Assembly (NCBI GenBank): GCA_963767645.1
Contig: CAVYEW010000003.1
Span: forward strand, 186,001 to 250,000
Reading direction: 5' to 3'
DNA: 64,000 nt
Source: DATFDN01 sp963767645
GTDB lineage: Bacteria > Pseudomonadota > Alphaproteobacteria > Acetobacterales > Acetobacteraceae
Below are positions 9,922 through 18,437 of this stretch, one piece after another. The notes beneath the pieces were generated by a model. It had not been told where the DNA came from and searched no databases. It was given only the letters and a program-made list of their open reading frames with translations. A program made the translations under genes and the position numbers. Every line of letters begins with the position of its first letter. Position 1 is the first letter of the stretch.

Positions 9922-10761
9922 GTGACCACCGGGCGAGAGCCGTTGGGTATCCTGGCCGGCGCCGGCGAGTTACCGGCCAAGGTGGCCGCGGCGGCACGGG
10001 CGGCGGGGCGGGCGGTGTTCGTGGTCGGCCTGGACGGCTTCGCCGACGCGACGCTGCTTGGCCCCTACCCGCACGAGATCATCCGGTTCGGCGCCGCCGG
10101 CCGCATTCTGGCCGCGCTCCGGGCTCACGCCTGCCGGGATCTCGTGCTGATCGGCTCGGTGCGCCGTCCCTCCCTCTTCGACCTGCGGCCCGACGCGGAA
10201 GCGGCGCGGTTGCTCGCCCGCATCGGCCGGGCTGCCTTCGCCGGGGACGACGGCTTCCTCTCGGCCGTGATTCGCGTGCTGGGGGAGGAGGGATTTTGCG
10301 TCGTCGGCGCGCATGAGGTGCTGGAGCAGGCGCTCGCGCCCGCCGGCCTGCTCACCCGCGTCGCACCCGATGCGCAGGCGCTGGCCGACATCGCGCGCGG
10401 CGCGGCGGTGGCCCGCGCGCTGGGCGCGGTCGATGTCGGCCAGGGCTGCGTCGTGCAGCTTGGCTTCGTGCTGGCGGTGGAGGCGGTCGAGGGGACCGAT
10501 GCGATGCTGGCGCGCTGCGCCCCGCTCGCCCGCGCCGGACCGGGCGGCGTGCTGGTCAAATTGGTCAAGCCGGGACAGGAACGACGGGCCGATCTGCCCA
10601 CGATCGGGGTCGGGACGGTGCGTGCGGCGGCGGGCGCGGGGCTGAGGGGGATTGCCTTCGAGGCGCAAGGCGCCATGCTGGCCGACCGCGATGCCGCGGT
10701 GGCCGCCGCGGATGCGGCCGGGCTGTTCCTGCTCGGCATCGCCCCGAACGAGCTGGATTGA
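9922..10761 (+). CDS. lpxI: UDP-2,3-diacylglucosamine pyrophosphatase LpxI
   Basis: LpxI cleaves UDP-2,3-diacylglucosamine to lipid X plus UMP in lipid A synthesis and replaces LpxH in many alphaproteobacteria. The 279-residue product begins LGILAGAGELPAKVA, has LVLIGSVRRPSLFDLRPD, DDGFLSAVIRVLGEEGF, and the C-terminal DLPTIGVGTVRAAA typical of the DUF1009 family. GTG at 9922 follows gaggatcg. The stop is ten bases before the glyoxalase-like ATG, so the two are probably co-transcribed. Unlike many relatives it is not next to lpxA or lpxB. Confidence 0.93.
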   Translation: MTTGREPLGILAGAGELPAKVAAAARAAGRAVFVVGLDGFADATLLGPYPHEIIRFGAAGRILAALRAHACRDLVLIGSVRRPSLFDLRPDAEAARLLARIGRAAFAGDDGFLSAVIRVLGEEGFCVVGAHEVLEQALAPAGLLTRVAPDAQALADIARGAAVARALGAVDVGQGCVVQLGFVLAVEAVEGTDAMLARCAPLARAGPGGVLVKLVKPGQERRADLPTIGVGTVRAAAGAGLRGIAFEAQGAMLADRDAAVAAADAAGLFLLGIAPNELD

Positions 10762-10771
10762 GGAGGTCCGC

Positions 10772-11158
10772 ATGAGCCGCTATCTGCACACCATGATCCG
10801 AGTCGGCGACCTGCAGCGCAGCGTCGATTTCTACACCAAGCTGCTCGGCATGAGGGAGCTGCGCCGCCGCGATGTCCCCGACGGGAAGTACACGCTCGCC
10901 TTCGTCGGCTACGGCGACGAGGAGAGCAACGCCGTGATCGAGCTGACCTACAATTATGGCATCGACCACTACGAGCAGGGCAACGCCTTCGGCCACCTGG
11001 CGGTCGGCGTCCCCGACGTGGCGGCGGCCTGCGAGACGGTCCGCAAGGGCGGGGGCAAGGTCACTCGCGAGGCTGGGCCGGTGAAGTTCGGCACCACGGT
11101 CATCGCCTTCGTCGAGGACCCGGACGGCTACAAGATTGAACTGATACAGCGGGCGTAA
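10772..11158 (+). CDS. gloA: Lactoylglutathione lyase (glyoxalase I)
   Basis: Converts the methylglyoxal-glutathione hemithioacetal to S-lactoylglutathione. The 128-residue product is a classic short GloA: MSRYLHTMIRVGDLQRSVDF with the first metal-ligand His, DEESNAVIELTYNYG with a Glu ligand, FGHLAVGVPDV with the second His, and FVEDPDGYKIELIQ with the last Glu. This His-Glu-His-Glu pattern suits the Ni/Co-type bacterial enzyme. The ATG follows gaggaggtccgc, a strong ribosome site. It lies ten bases after lpxI. Confidence 0.93.
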   Translation: MSRYLHTMIRVGDLQRSVDFYTKLLGMRELRRRDVPDGKYTLAFVGYGDEESNAVIELTYNYGIDHYEQGNAFGHLAVGVPDVAAACETVRKGGGKVTREAGPVKFGTTVIAFVEDPDGYKIELIQRA

Positions 11159-11226
11159 GAAGCGAACACGAGGCTTCTACTCGCGGCCTCCTGACGCCCA
11201 TGAAGGCAATCGTCCGGCGGCACCGC

Positions 11227-11581
11227 CTAACTCCGCCGGGCGATAATCCTGTCCTTAAGCCCGTCATAGACGTTCTGGGGAATGATGCGTCGCGTGACCA
11301 GATCATCCTTCCCGCGGTACGGCCGGTTCTTGATGATCGCGTCGGCGCGGGATTTCCCGATGCCCGGCAGGGCGTCCAGTTCGCTTGCCGATGCGGTATT
11401 GATGTCAACTAGCTTGCCCTGAGTGGTGGACGAGCTTGGGACAGCAGGCCGAACGGTTTGAGGTACTCGCCGATGGCGGCGGGCTTCCCTTCTGCATGGC
11501 GGGGGGCGTCTGCGACTGCGCCCATGCCGGCAGGGCGAGTGCCATCGCCAGCACGGCCGCGCCGAACCGTGGCAGTTTCAT
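11227..11581 (-). pseudogene. ComEA-like helix-hairpin-helix exported protein, frameshifted
   Basis: The first frame gives a signal peptide (MKLPRFGAAVLAMALALPAW, cut after AQS) and a Pro/Ser linker, then stops at SGQAS. A second frame, offset by one base and without its own start codon, continues VDINTASASELDALPGIGKS, RADAIIKNRPYRGKDDL and ends RIIARRS. That is the helix-hairpin-helix domain of the ComEA family, which binds DNA during uptake or repair. The total is 355 bases, one more than a multiple of three, so a single-base indel in the linker (about 11410-11520) explains the break. It may be a true pseudogene or an assembly error. Confidence 0.75.
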
Positions 11582-11631
11582 GTCGATTCTCCTTGCACCG
11601 GCAACCATTACGCCAGCAGCGGACGCGGCCG

Positions 11632-12936
11632 TCAATCCCTGGCCACGAACACCGCAACGCTTTCGACCCGCGCCGACCAGAGGAACTGGTCGATGACCGT
11701 GGCACGCGCCGCCCGGTAGCCGGCCACGGCGAGAGGCCGGACGTCGCGCGACAGGGCGGCGGGGTTGCAGCTCACATACACCACGCGGGGAACACGGGCG
11801 GCGGCGATCTCCCTCATCTGCGCTGCCGCGCCGGCGTGCGGCGGGTCGAGCACCACGGCCATGCTCCCGGCGAGCTCCGCCGCACTCAAGGGCTGGCGCG
11901 CGAGGTCGCGTAAGCGTGCCTCAATCCGGGCGGCAAGGCCGGCCCGGCGCGACGCGGCAACCAGCGCGGCGAGAGCAGCGGGCTCCCCCTCCCATGCCCG
12001 CACCGGGGCGCATTGGGCGAGCGCGAAGGTCAGAGTGCCGCAGCCGGAGTAGAGCTCCGCGATGCGCGCCCGTGCCGGGATGGGCTCAGGCAGGCCGGCC
12101 AGCACCTCAGCGACGATGCCTGCCTCGCCGGCGGCGGAGGCTTGCAGGAAGGCGCCGGGCGGCGGCGCCACGGGGATGCCGGACAAGGCGATCACGGGCT
12201 TGCGGAAGACGCACACCGGCTCGGGCGCCGCGTCGCGCAGCGCCCAACTCACCCGTGCCAGCTCATGGGCACGCCCGAATGCAGAGAGCGCCATGCGGTC
12301 GGCGAGGGTGAGCGGGGCGTCGGTGCGCAGCAGCAGGTCGGGGCCGGTGTCCAAAAGGTTCGCGACCGCCGAGCCCTCGCGCCGCACCCCGCTCAGGCGG
12401 AGGTTGCGAAGCGGCGCAATCAGCGCGACCAGCGCCGGGTGGAGCACCACGCAGACGCCGATGTCGACCACCTCGCCAGAGCGGGCGCGATGCAGCCCCA
12501 CCGTCAACCGCTCGCCCGCGCGCCGGATCGCCAGATCCATGCGCCGCCTCGATCCCGGCGCCGTGCGCACCGGCGGCGACAAGGCAGGCTCAGCGAAGCC
12601 GGCGCGGCGCAGCGCGGCGACGACCTCGGCCGACTTCCAGGCGAGGTAGGCGGCGTCGCTCATGTGCTGCGCGACGCAGCCGCCGCAGACGCCGAAATGC
12701 GGACAGGCGGGCGCGACCCGGTCGGCGCCGGACTCAAGCACGCGGTCCATCACGGCCGCCCAGCCTCGGCCCCGCCGTGCCAGAGGCCGTGCCAACACCG
12801 TTTCGCCCGGCAAGGTCAGCGGCACATAGACCGGGCTGCCATCGGCGAGCGCGCCGACGCCATCGCCCTCCGCGCCGAGCCGCGCGATGCGGATCGGTTC
12901 AGCCGTTGCCGAAGGCGTTGAGGCCCGTCTGCGCAC
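11632..12936 (-). CDS. Class I SAM-dependent RNA methyltransferase (RumA/RlmD-like 5-methyluridine type)
   Basis: A 434-residue protein with an N-terminal TRAM RNA-binding domain (RIARLGAEGDGVGALADG), an Fe-S cysteine cluster (CPHFGVCGGC near residue 80), a SAM site (IAELYSGCGTLTFALAQ), the DPPHAG motif and the catalytic cysteine in VVYVSCNPAALSRD. It probably makes 5-methyluridine in rRNA or tRNA, but RlmD, RlmC and TrmA roles cannot be told apart here. The GTG start overlaps the 3' end of gcdH by 38 bases. It is the last gene of a helicase / gcdH / methyltransferase operon. Confidence 0.88.
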   Translation of the reverse strand: MRRRASTPSATAEPIRIARLGAEGDGVGALADGSPVYVPLTLPGETVLARPLARRGRGWAAVMDRVLESGADRVAPACPHFGVCGGCVAQHMSDAAYLAWKSAEVVAALRRAGFAEPALSPPVRTAPGSRRRMDLAIRRAGERLTVGLHRARSGEVVDIGVCVVLHPALVALIAPLRNLRLSGVRREGSAVANLLDTGPDLLLRTDAPLTLADRMALSAFGRAHELARVSWALRDAAPEPVCVFRKPVIALSGIPVAPPPGAFLQASAAGEAGIVAEVLAGLPEPIPARARIAELYSGCGTLTFALAQCAPVRAWEGEPAALAALVAASRRAGLAARIEARLRDLARQPLSAAELAGSMAVVLDPPHAGAAAQMREIAAARVPRVVYVSCNPAALSRDVRPLAVAGYRAARATVIDQFLWSARVESVAVFVARD

Positions 12937-14110
12937 GGCCCAGGATCAGGGCATGCACGTCGTGCGTGCCCTCGTACGTGTTGACCGCTTCCAGGTTCAT
13001 CACGTGGCGGATCACGTGATATTCGTCGGCGATGCCGTTGCCGCCGTGCATGTCGCGGGCGACGCGCGCGATCTCCAGCGCCTTGCCGCAGGAATTGCGC
13101 TTCAGCATGGAGATCATCTCCGGCGCGGCGTCGTGCTCGTCCATCAGCCGCCCCAGGCGCAGCACGCCTTGCAGGCCGAGCGCGATCTCGGTCTGCATGT
13201 CGGCGAGCTTCTTCTGCATGAGCTGCGTCGCCGCCAGCGGACGGCCGAACATGGTCCGCTGCATGGTGTAGTCGCGCGCCGCCATCCAGCAGAACTCGGC
13301 CGCGCCCAGCGCGCCCCAGGCGATGCCGTAGCGGGCGTTATTGAGGCAGGAGAACGGACCACGCAGCCCTTTCACGCCCGGCAGCATGTTGGCGGCAGGC
13401 ACGAACACATCCGACATCATGATCATGCCGGTGACGGAGGCGCGGAGGCTGAACTTGCCTTCGATCTTCGGCGTCTCCAGCCCCTTCATGCCGCGCTCGA
13501 GCAGGAAACCGAGGATGTCGCCCGCATCGTCCTTGGCCCAGACCACCAGCACATCGGCCAGCGGGGAGTTGGTGATCCAGGTCTTGGAGCCGTTCAGCAG
13601 AAACCCGCCCTCGACGGCGCGCGCGCGGGTGCGCATGGAGGCGGGATCGGAGCCGGCGTCCGGCTCGGTCAGGCCGAAGCAGCCGACGAACTCGCCGCTG
13701 CGCAGCTTGGGGAGGAATTTCTCCTTCTGCTCCTCGGAGCCGAACGCCCAGATCGGGTACATCACCAGCGAGGACTGCACGGAGAAGCAGGAGCGGTAGC
13801 CGGAATCGACGCGCTCCACCTCGCGCGCGATCAGCCCGTAGGAGACGTAGTTCACCCCGGCGCAGCCATAGCCTTCCAGGGTAGCGCCGAGAAAGCCCAT
13901 CTCGCCCATCTCGTTCATGATGGCGCGATCGAACTTCTCGTGGCGGTTCGCCTCCAGCACGCGCGGCAGCAGCCTTTCCTGGCAGTAGTCATGGGCGGCG
14001 TCGCGGATCGCGCGCTCGTCCTCGCTCAGCTGCCCGTCCAGCCGCAGCGGATCGTCCCATTTGAACGGCGTGAAGCGGCTCTTGTGCTGTTGCGCGGTGA
14101 TGACGTTCAT
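12899..14110 (-). CDS. gcdH: Glutaryl-CoA dehydrogenase
   Basis: Oxidatively decarboxylates glutaryl-CoA to crotonyl-CoA in lysine and tryptophan catabolism, using FAD. The 403-residue product has the family N-terminus (FKWDDPLRLDGQLSEDER), the FAD and substrate loops CFGLTEPDAGSDPASM and KTWITNSPLADVLVVWAK, TMFGRPLAATQLMQKKLADM, and the catalytic-base region AVNTYEGTHDVHALILGRA. The Arg near SGYRSCFSVQSSLV is typical of GcdH rather than other acyl-CoA dehydrogenases. The ATG overlaps the helicase TGA (ATGA), so the two are coupled. Confidence 0.94.
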   Translation of the reverse strand: MNVITAQQHKSRFTPFKWDDPLRLDGQLSEDERAIRDAAHDYCQERLLPRVLEANRHEKFDRAIMNEMGEMGFLGATLEGYGCAGVNYVSYGLIAREVERVDSGYRSCFSVQSSLVMYPIWAFGSEEQKEKFLPKLRSGEFVGCFGLTEPDAGSDPASMRTRARAVEGGFLLNGSKTWITNSPLADVLVVWAKDDAGDILGFLLERGMKGLETPKIEGKFSLRASVTGMIMMSDVFVPAANMLPGVKGLRGPFSCLNNARYGIAWGALGAAEFCWMAARDYTMQRTMFGRPLAATQLMQKKLADMQTEIALGLQGVLRLGRLMDEHDAAPEMISMLKRNSCGKALEIARVARDMHGGNGIADEYHVIRHVMNLEAVNTYEGTHDVHALILGRAQTGLNAFGNG

Positions 14111-15687
14111 GGCTCTCCCTCCGCTTGCGCCAGCCGCGCCGGGCGCGTCGGCCGGACCCGCACCAGCATGAACGCGGGAACCTCGTCGCCGAAGCCGACC
14201 ACGGCGGGACCGGGATCGTCGTCGCGGCGCCGCTCGCGCGGCGGAGGCGCCGGCTTCGATGCGGCGTTCGTCGCGGGTGCATCCTTGGCCGGGCGCCGTG
14301 CGCGCGCGAGCCGGGGTGCCTCGCGGGATTTGCGCTCGGGCCTGGGCGCCGCCTCGGCCTCAGGCTTGGGTACTGCCCGGCGTCGGTCGGGTGCGCGCTT
14401 GGCGCCCCCGGCGACGCGGCCGCGCCGGCGCTTCCGGTCCTCCGCCGCGGCCCAATCCACCGGGTCGAGCCCCTCGACTGGCATTTGCGGGATCGCATGG
14501 TGGATGAGCTTCTCGATCTGCTCCACGGCGAACCGGTCCTCCGGCGTGGCGATGGTGAAGGCATGCCCTTCCAATCCCGCGCGCCCGGTCCGACCGATGC
14601 GGTGAACGTAATCCTCCGCATGGTGAGGGACATCGAAATTGAAGACGTGCGACAGGCCGCCGATGTCGATGCCGCGCGCGGCGACGTCGCTGCACACCAG
14701 CAGTTTGATCTCGCCCGCCTTGAACTTCTCCAAAGTGGCGAAGCGCACCGACTGCGCGAGATCGCCGTGCAGCGCACCGGCGCTGAACTTGTGACGGACC
14801 AGCGAGCGGTGCAGGATATCGACGTCGCGCTTGCGGTTGCAGAAGATCAGCGCGTTCTGCACCTCCTCGGTGCGGATCAGCCGGCGCAGCGCCTCGCGCT
14901 TGTCGTGCTCCGCCACCAAGACGAACCGCTCGACGATGGTGGTGGCGACCGAGGCCGGGCGCGAGACCGAGACCTCCTTCGGATTCTGCAGGAACGCATC
15001 GGCCAGGCGCCGGATCTCCGGCAGCATGGTGGCCGAGAAGAACAATGTCTGACGGTTGCGCGGCAACAACGAGACGATGCGCTCGACATCAGGGATGAAC
15101 CCCATGTCGAGCATCCGGTCGGCCTCGTCGATCACCAGGAACTTGACATCGGTCAGCAGCACCAGCCCGCGCTCGAACATGTCGAGCAGCCGTCCTGGCG
15201 TGGCGATCAGCACGTCGACCCCGCGCATGAGCACGTCCTTCTGGTCGGCCATGCTCTCGCCGCCGATCAGAAGGGCGTGGGTAAGCTTCAGATACTTGCC
15301 GTAAAGAACGAAGTTCTCGGCCACCTGCAAAGCCAGCTCGCGCGTCGGCTCCAGGATCAGGCTGCGCGGCATTCGCGCCCGCGCGCGCGAGCCGGCCAGG
15401 ATGTCGAGCAGGGGCAGGGTGAAGCCGGCGGTCTTGCCGGTGCCGGTCTGCGCCGCGCCCAGCAAGTCGCGTCCCATCAGCACGAAGGGGATCGCCTGCT
15501 CCTGGATAGGCGTCGGATGCAGATAGCCCTTCTCGGAGACGGCCCGCAGCACTGGCTCGGACAGGCCGAGATCGGCGAAAGTCGTGCGCGGCTCGGCTTG
15601 GTCGGCCGTTGCGGCCGCCGGGAGGGACGGCAACGGGACGGGCCCGTGCTCGGTCGGTTCCGCAAGGGCGGTGATCGTGTCGGTCAA
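14107..15687 (-). CDS. DEAD-box ATP-dependent RNA helicase, RhlE-like
   Basis: About 526 residues. All core motifs are visible: the Q motif (PTPIQEQAIPFVL), Walker A (AAQTGTGKTAGF), PTRELALQV, TPGRLLDM, VIDEADRMLDMG, SAT in FFSATMLPE, and the C-domain motifs ALIFCNRKRDVD, VCSDVAARGIDIGG and HRIGRTGRAG. A basic Arg/Lys/Pro-rich tail of about 110 residues follows, as in RhlE proteins. The start is uncertain. TTG at 15687 gives a natural-looking MTDTITALAEP N-terminus. ATG at 15786 would add 33 residues that look non-coding. The open frame runs further upstream over moaB but that part is not real. Confidence 0.88.
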   Translation of the reverse strand: MTDTITALAEPTEHGPVPLPSLPAAATADQAEPRTTFADLGLSEPVLRAVSEKGYLHPTPIQEQAIPFVLMGRDLLGAAQTGTGKTAGFTLPLLDILAGSRARARMPRSLILEPTRELALQVAENFVLYGKYLKLTHALLIGGESMADQKDVLMRGVDVLIATPGRLLDMFERGLVLLTDVKFLVIDEADRMLDMGFIPDVERIVSLLPRNRQTLFFSATMLPEIRRLADAFLQNPKEVSVSRPASVATTIVERFVLVAEHDKREALRRLIRTEEVQNALIFCNRKRDVDILHRSLVRHKFSAGALHGDLAQSVRFATLEKFKAGEIKLLVCSDVAARGIDIGGLSHVFNFDVPHHAEDYVHRIGRTGRAGLEGHAFTIATPEDRFAVEQIEKLIHHAIPQMPVEGLDPVDWAAAEDRKRRRGRVAGGAKRAPDRRRAVPKPEAEAAPRPERKSREAPRLARARRPAKDAPATNAASKPAPPPRERRRDDDPGPAVVGFGDEVPAFMLVRVRPTRPARLAQAEGEP

Positions 15688-15888
15688 ACTGTGTCCCAGT
15701 CGTGTGTTGGGCCGGATCTCGCTATGGCGACGACCGCGCGGTGACACGGCACCTGGGCGGCAATGGCTTTCCGTGCCCGTGGCCATATCTAGATGAGAGG
15801 TGCGAAAGTCAAGGCACGGGCCGGCTTGCCGGCTATTGAAAAAGACCAGCGCGCACGGAAGAACCGGCCTCAAAGGAGAATAAAACCC

Positions 15889-16437
15889 ATGACCCGCATC
15901 GACGAACAGCGATCGTTCATCCCGGTCAACATCGCGGTGCTGACGGTCTCCGACACCCGCACCGAAGCCAACGATACCTCCGGCCAGGCGCTCGTGGACC
16001 GGATCGCCCAGGCAGGACACCGCCTTGCCGCACGGGCGATCGAGAGGGACGACGCCGGCGCGATCGAGACGCGGCTGCGCGCATGGATCGCCGATCCCGA
16101 GATCGATGTCGTCATCACCACCGGCGGCACCGGCGTCACCGGCCGCGACGTGACCCCGGAGGCGTTCGACCGCGTGCTGGACAAGCGGATCGAGGGCTTC
16201 GGCGAGCTGTTCCGGATGCTGAGCTACCGCAAGATCGGCACCTCGACGATGCAGTCGCGCGCCATCGGCGGCGTGGCGGGCGGCACGTACCTGTTCGCGC
16301 TCCCCGGCAGCACCGGCGCCGTCAAGGATGGCTGGGACGACATTCTCGTCTCCCAACTCGATAACCGGCACCGGCCGTGCAACTTGGTGGAGCTGATGCC
16401 GCGCCTGCAGGAGCACCTGAAGCCGGCGGCCGAATAG
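15889..16437 (+). CDS. moaB: Molybdenum cofactor biosynthesis protein MoaB
   Basis: A MogA/MoaB-type molybdopterin adenylyltransferase fold of 182 residues. The family motifs are VNIAVLTVSDTRT, VVITTGGTGVTGRDVTPEA and FGELFRMLSYRKIGTSTMQS, with FALPGSTGAVKDGWD near the end. GFGELFR and SRAIGG are typical of MoaB. The ATG is preceded by caaaggag eight bases upstream. It stands alone, away from other moa genes, and ends three bases before the convergent DJ-1-type gene. It is divergent from the helicase gene. Confidence 0.93.
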   Translation: MTRIDEQRSFIPVNIAVLTVSDTRTEANDTSGQALVDRIAQAGHRLAARAIERDDAGAIETRLRAWIADPEIDVVITTGGTGVTGRDVTPEAFDRVLDKRIEGFGELFRMLSYRKIGTSTMQSRAIGGVAGGTYLFALPGSTGAVKDGWDDILVSQLDNRHRPCNLVELMPRLQEHLKPAAE

Positions 16438-16440
16438 CGG

Positions 16441-17136
16441 TCAGGCCGTTTCGACGGCAAGCCGTTCGGCGACGCGCGCCACCAGCGCCTCTCGCGCGCT
16501 GCGCCTTGCGGCGCCGGCCTGGCGGGCGCGGGCCAGCACGGCGGCAGGCGCGCGATCGGGCGTTCCGGCATCGAAGGGCGGCGCCGGCGCGTACTCGATG
16601 CCGAGCTGGATCGCCTGCGCCGCCTCAGGGCCGAGCAGCTCGGCGACGACGGTCAGGGCGAAGTCGATCCCCGCGGTGACGCCGCCGCCAGTGATCACGT
16701 TGCCGTCCCGCACCACCCGTCCCTCGGTCGGGATCGCGCCCAAGGGCGCGAGCAGGTCGCGCGCGGTCCAGTGCGAGGTGGCGCGACGGCCGCGCAGCAG
16801 CCCGGCGGCGCCCAGCACCAGCGATCCGGTGCAGACCGAGGTCAGATAGCGGGCGCGCGGACCGTGCGCGCGCAGGAAGGCAAGAACCTCGGCGTCCTCC
16901 ATCATCGCGCCCACGCCGGGGCCGCCCGGCACGCACAGCACATCCAGCGGCGGGCAATCGGCGAAGGCGGTATCGGCAAAGATGCGCAACCCGGTTGCCG
17001 CGGCGACCGGCTCGGCGCGCTTCCAGAGCAGCCTGACCTCGACGCCGGGCGCCGAGGCGAAGACCTCGAACGGGCCGGTGAGGTCAAGCTGGGTCAGGTC
17101 CGGGAACAGCAGCAGCCCGATTCGGATGGCGGCCAT
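16441..17136 (-). CDS. DJ-1/PfpI family protein (isonitrile hydratase-like)
   Basis: A 231-residue cysteine-hydrolase-fold protein. IRIGLLLFPDLTQLDLTGPF is the N-terminus typical of the GATase1/isonitrile hydratase group. The nucleophile-elbow cysteine is in YLTSVCTGSLVLGAAGLL, and GRRATSHWTARDLL and VITGGGVTAGIDFAL complete the signature. The AraC DNA-binding half of GlxA-type regulators is absent, so this is the enzyme-like form. The true substrate is unknown. Its start lies 53 bases inside the 3' end of the preceding glycosyltransferase gene, so the three minus-strand genes 16441-18393 form one operon. Confidence 0.85.
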   Translation of the reverse strand: MAAIRIGLLLFPDLTQLDLTGPFEVFASAPGVEVRLLWKRAEPVAAATGLRIFADTAFADCPPLDVLCVPGGPGVGAMMEDAEVLAFLRAHGPRARYLTSVCTGSLVLGAAGLLRGRRATSHWTARDLLAPLGAIPTEGRVVRDGNVITGGGVTAGIDFALTVVAELLGPEAAQAIQLGIEYAPAPPFDAGTPDRAPAAVLARARQAGAARRSAREALVARVAERLAVETA

Positions 17137-17710
17137 GGTCGTAGTCCTTCACCGGCAGGTCGGCGGCAGTATCGACGTCGCGCAGCGTTCGCAGCAACAG
17201 GCTCGGATGGGCGGCGAAATTGCGCCTGGTATCGGCCAGGGCGTGGGACGAGGACCAGCGCACGGCAGCGAACGGACGGGCCGGGCGACGGGGCCCCATG
17301 CCAACCAGCCAGTACCCGCCATCCTCCGCAGGGCCGAACACCGCAGGCGCCCGCCCGAGCGCGCGGAAGGCGGCGCGGAGGTCGTGGGCACCGATCGAGG
17401 GTATGTCGCAGCCGACCAGGGCCACGCGGCGATGGCGGAAGCGGCGGAATGCGCGGTCCATGCGCTGCCCGAGATCACCCGCGCCCTGCGACACTCGTTC
17501 GATACGCGCCGGCAGGCGCAGCCGTGCTTGGTCAGGCGTGGCCGCCACCACGGTCGCGAACCGCCGGTCGCGTGCCAGGCTCCGAACCAGCCGGCTCAGC
17601 GCCGCGGCGTGGAAACGCAGCGCCGCGCGGTCGCCGATGTCGCGCGCCAGCCGGCGCTTGACCGCACCCAGGCGGGGCGCGCGGGCGAAGATGATGGCGA
17701 CATCCCTCAT
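17084..17710 (-). CDS. TIGR04282-type glycosyltransferase (DUF2064)
   Basis: About 208 residues with a nucleotide-sugar-transferase fold: IIFARAPRLGAVKRRLAR (the family's FA+-P-GxxKTRL-like N-terminus), VALVGCDIPSIGAHDLRAA with the metal-binding Asp region, and VFGPAEDGGYWLVGM, the D-G-G-Y-W/Y signature. The ATG overlaps the TGA of the next glycosyltransferase gene (ATGA at 17707-17710). This pair of small glycosyltransferases is a recurring couple in bacteria. In some genomes they accompany arsenosugar genes, but no arsM or arsS lies here. Confidence 0.85.
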   Translation of the reverse strand: MRDVAIIFARAPRLGAVKRRLARDIGDRAALRFHAAALSRLVRSLARDRRFATVVAATPDQARLRLPARIERVSQGAGDLGQRMDRAFRRFRHRRVALVGCDIPSIGAHDLRAAFRALGRAPAVFGPAEDGGYWLVGMGPRRPARPFAAVRWSSSHALADTRRNFAAHPSLLLRTLRDVDTAADLPVKDYDHGRHPNRAAAVPGPDPA

Positions 17711-18393
17711 CCGTACACACGCGCGATCAGGCGCGGCGGCACCCCCGCGTACCACAAGCCGAGGCAGGCGAGGTTGCGGGCAGACCGGCGATGCCAGCCG
17801 CCACGCTCCCAGCGCGCGGCCGAGGTCAGCGCATCGGCGTCGAGCGCAACCAGCCGGCGGCGGCCCAGGCGGCGCACCAGGTCCACATCCTCCATCAGCG
17901 GGATCGGCCGGATGCCGCCGATCCGCTCCAGCAGGTCGCGGTGGATCAGCAGGCCCTGGTCGCCGTAGGGAAGCGCCAGGGCGCGGCATCGCCAGGCGAC
18001 CGCACGCTCCAGCCGCCGGGCGCGCCGGTCCGGACTGTCGAGAACCAGGCGGAAATAGCCCGCCCTGCCTGCCTCACTCCGCATGTGTGCCGCCGCAGCC
18101 TCTGCCCAGCCCTGTCCCACCCGTGTATCGGCATGCAGCAACAGCAGCCACGGGCCGCGCGCAGCCGCCACCCCGGCAGCGAGCTGAGGCCCGCGTCCGC
18201 GGGGTGCCAGGACCACGCGCGCCCCGCAGCGCCGCGCCACGTCCGGCGTGGCATCGGTGCTGCCGCCGTCCGCCACCACGATCTCCGCCGCCGGGCCAAG
18301 CACGGCAAGCGTCGCCGGCAGCGTGGCGGCGGCAGTCAGCGCAGGGATGACGATCGAGAGCAGAGCAATTCCTCTTTTGTTCTTGACACCCAC
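17707..18393 (-). CDS. TIGR04283-type family 2 glycosyltransferase
   Basis: A GT2-fold protein of about 228 residues: LLSIVIPALTAAATLPATL, IVVADGGSTDATPDVARR (nucleotide-sugar binding), WLLLLHADTRVGQGW (DxD equivalent) and ALPYGDQGLLIHRDLLERIG with LMEDVDLVRRLGRR. It is coupled by ATGA to the TIGR04282 partner. GTG at 18393 is the only standard start that keeps the first strand. A CTG at the LLS position has agagga four to five bases upstream and could be used instead. It is divergent from the PA0069-type gene with a 44-base gap. Confidence 0.83.
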   Translation of the reverse strand: MGVKNKRGIALLSIVIPALTAAATLPATLAVLGPAAEIVVADGGSTDATPDVARRCGARVVLAPRGRGPQLAAGVAAARGPWLLLLHADTRVGQGWAEAAAAHMRSEAGRAGYFRLVLDSPDRRARRLERAVAWRCRALALPYGDQGLLIHRDLLERIGGIRPIPLMEDVDLVRRLGRRRLVALDADALTSAARWERGGWHRRSARNLACLGLWYAGVPPRLIARVYG

Positions 18394-18437
18394 GCTGCCA
18401 TCATCGAGGCTGCGCTCCGAACGAAAAGGGAACGCGC

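Noticed and set aside
15688..16416. N-terminal extension of the helicase across moaB
   Set aside because: It is antisense to moaB and shows no conserved residues; helicase homology starts after 15687.
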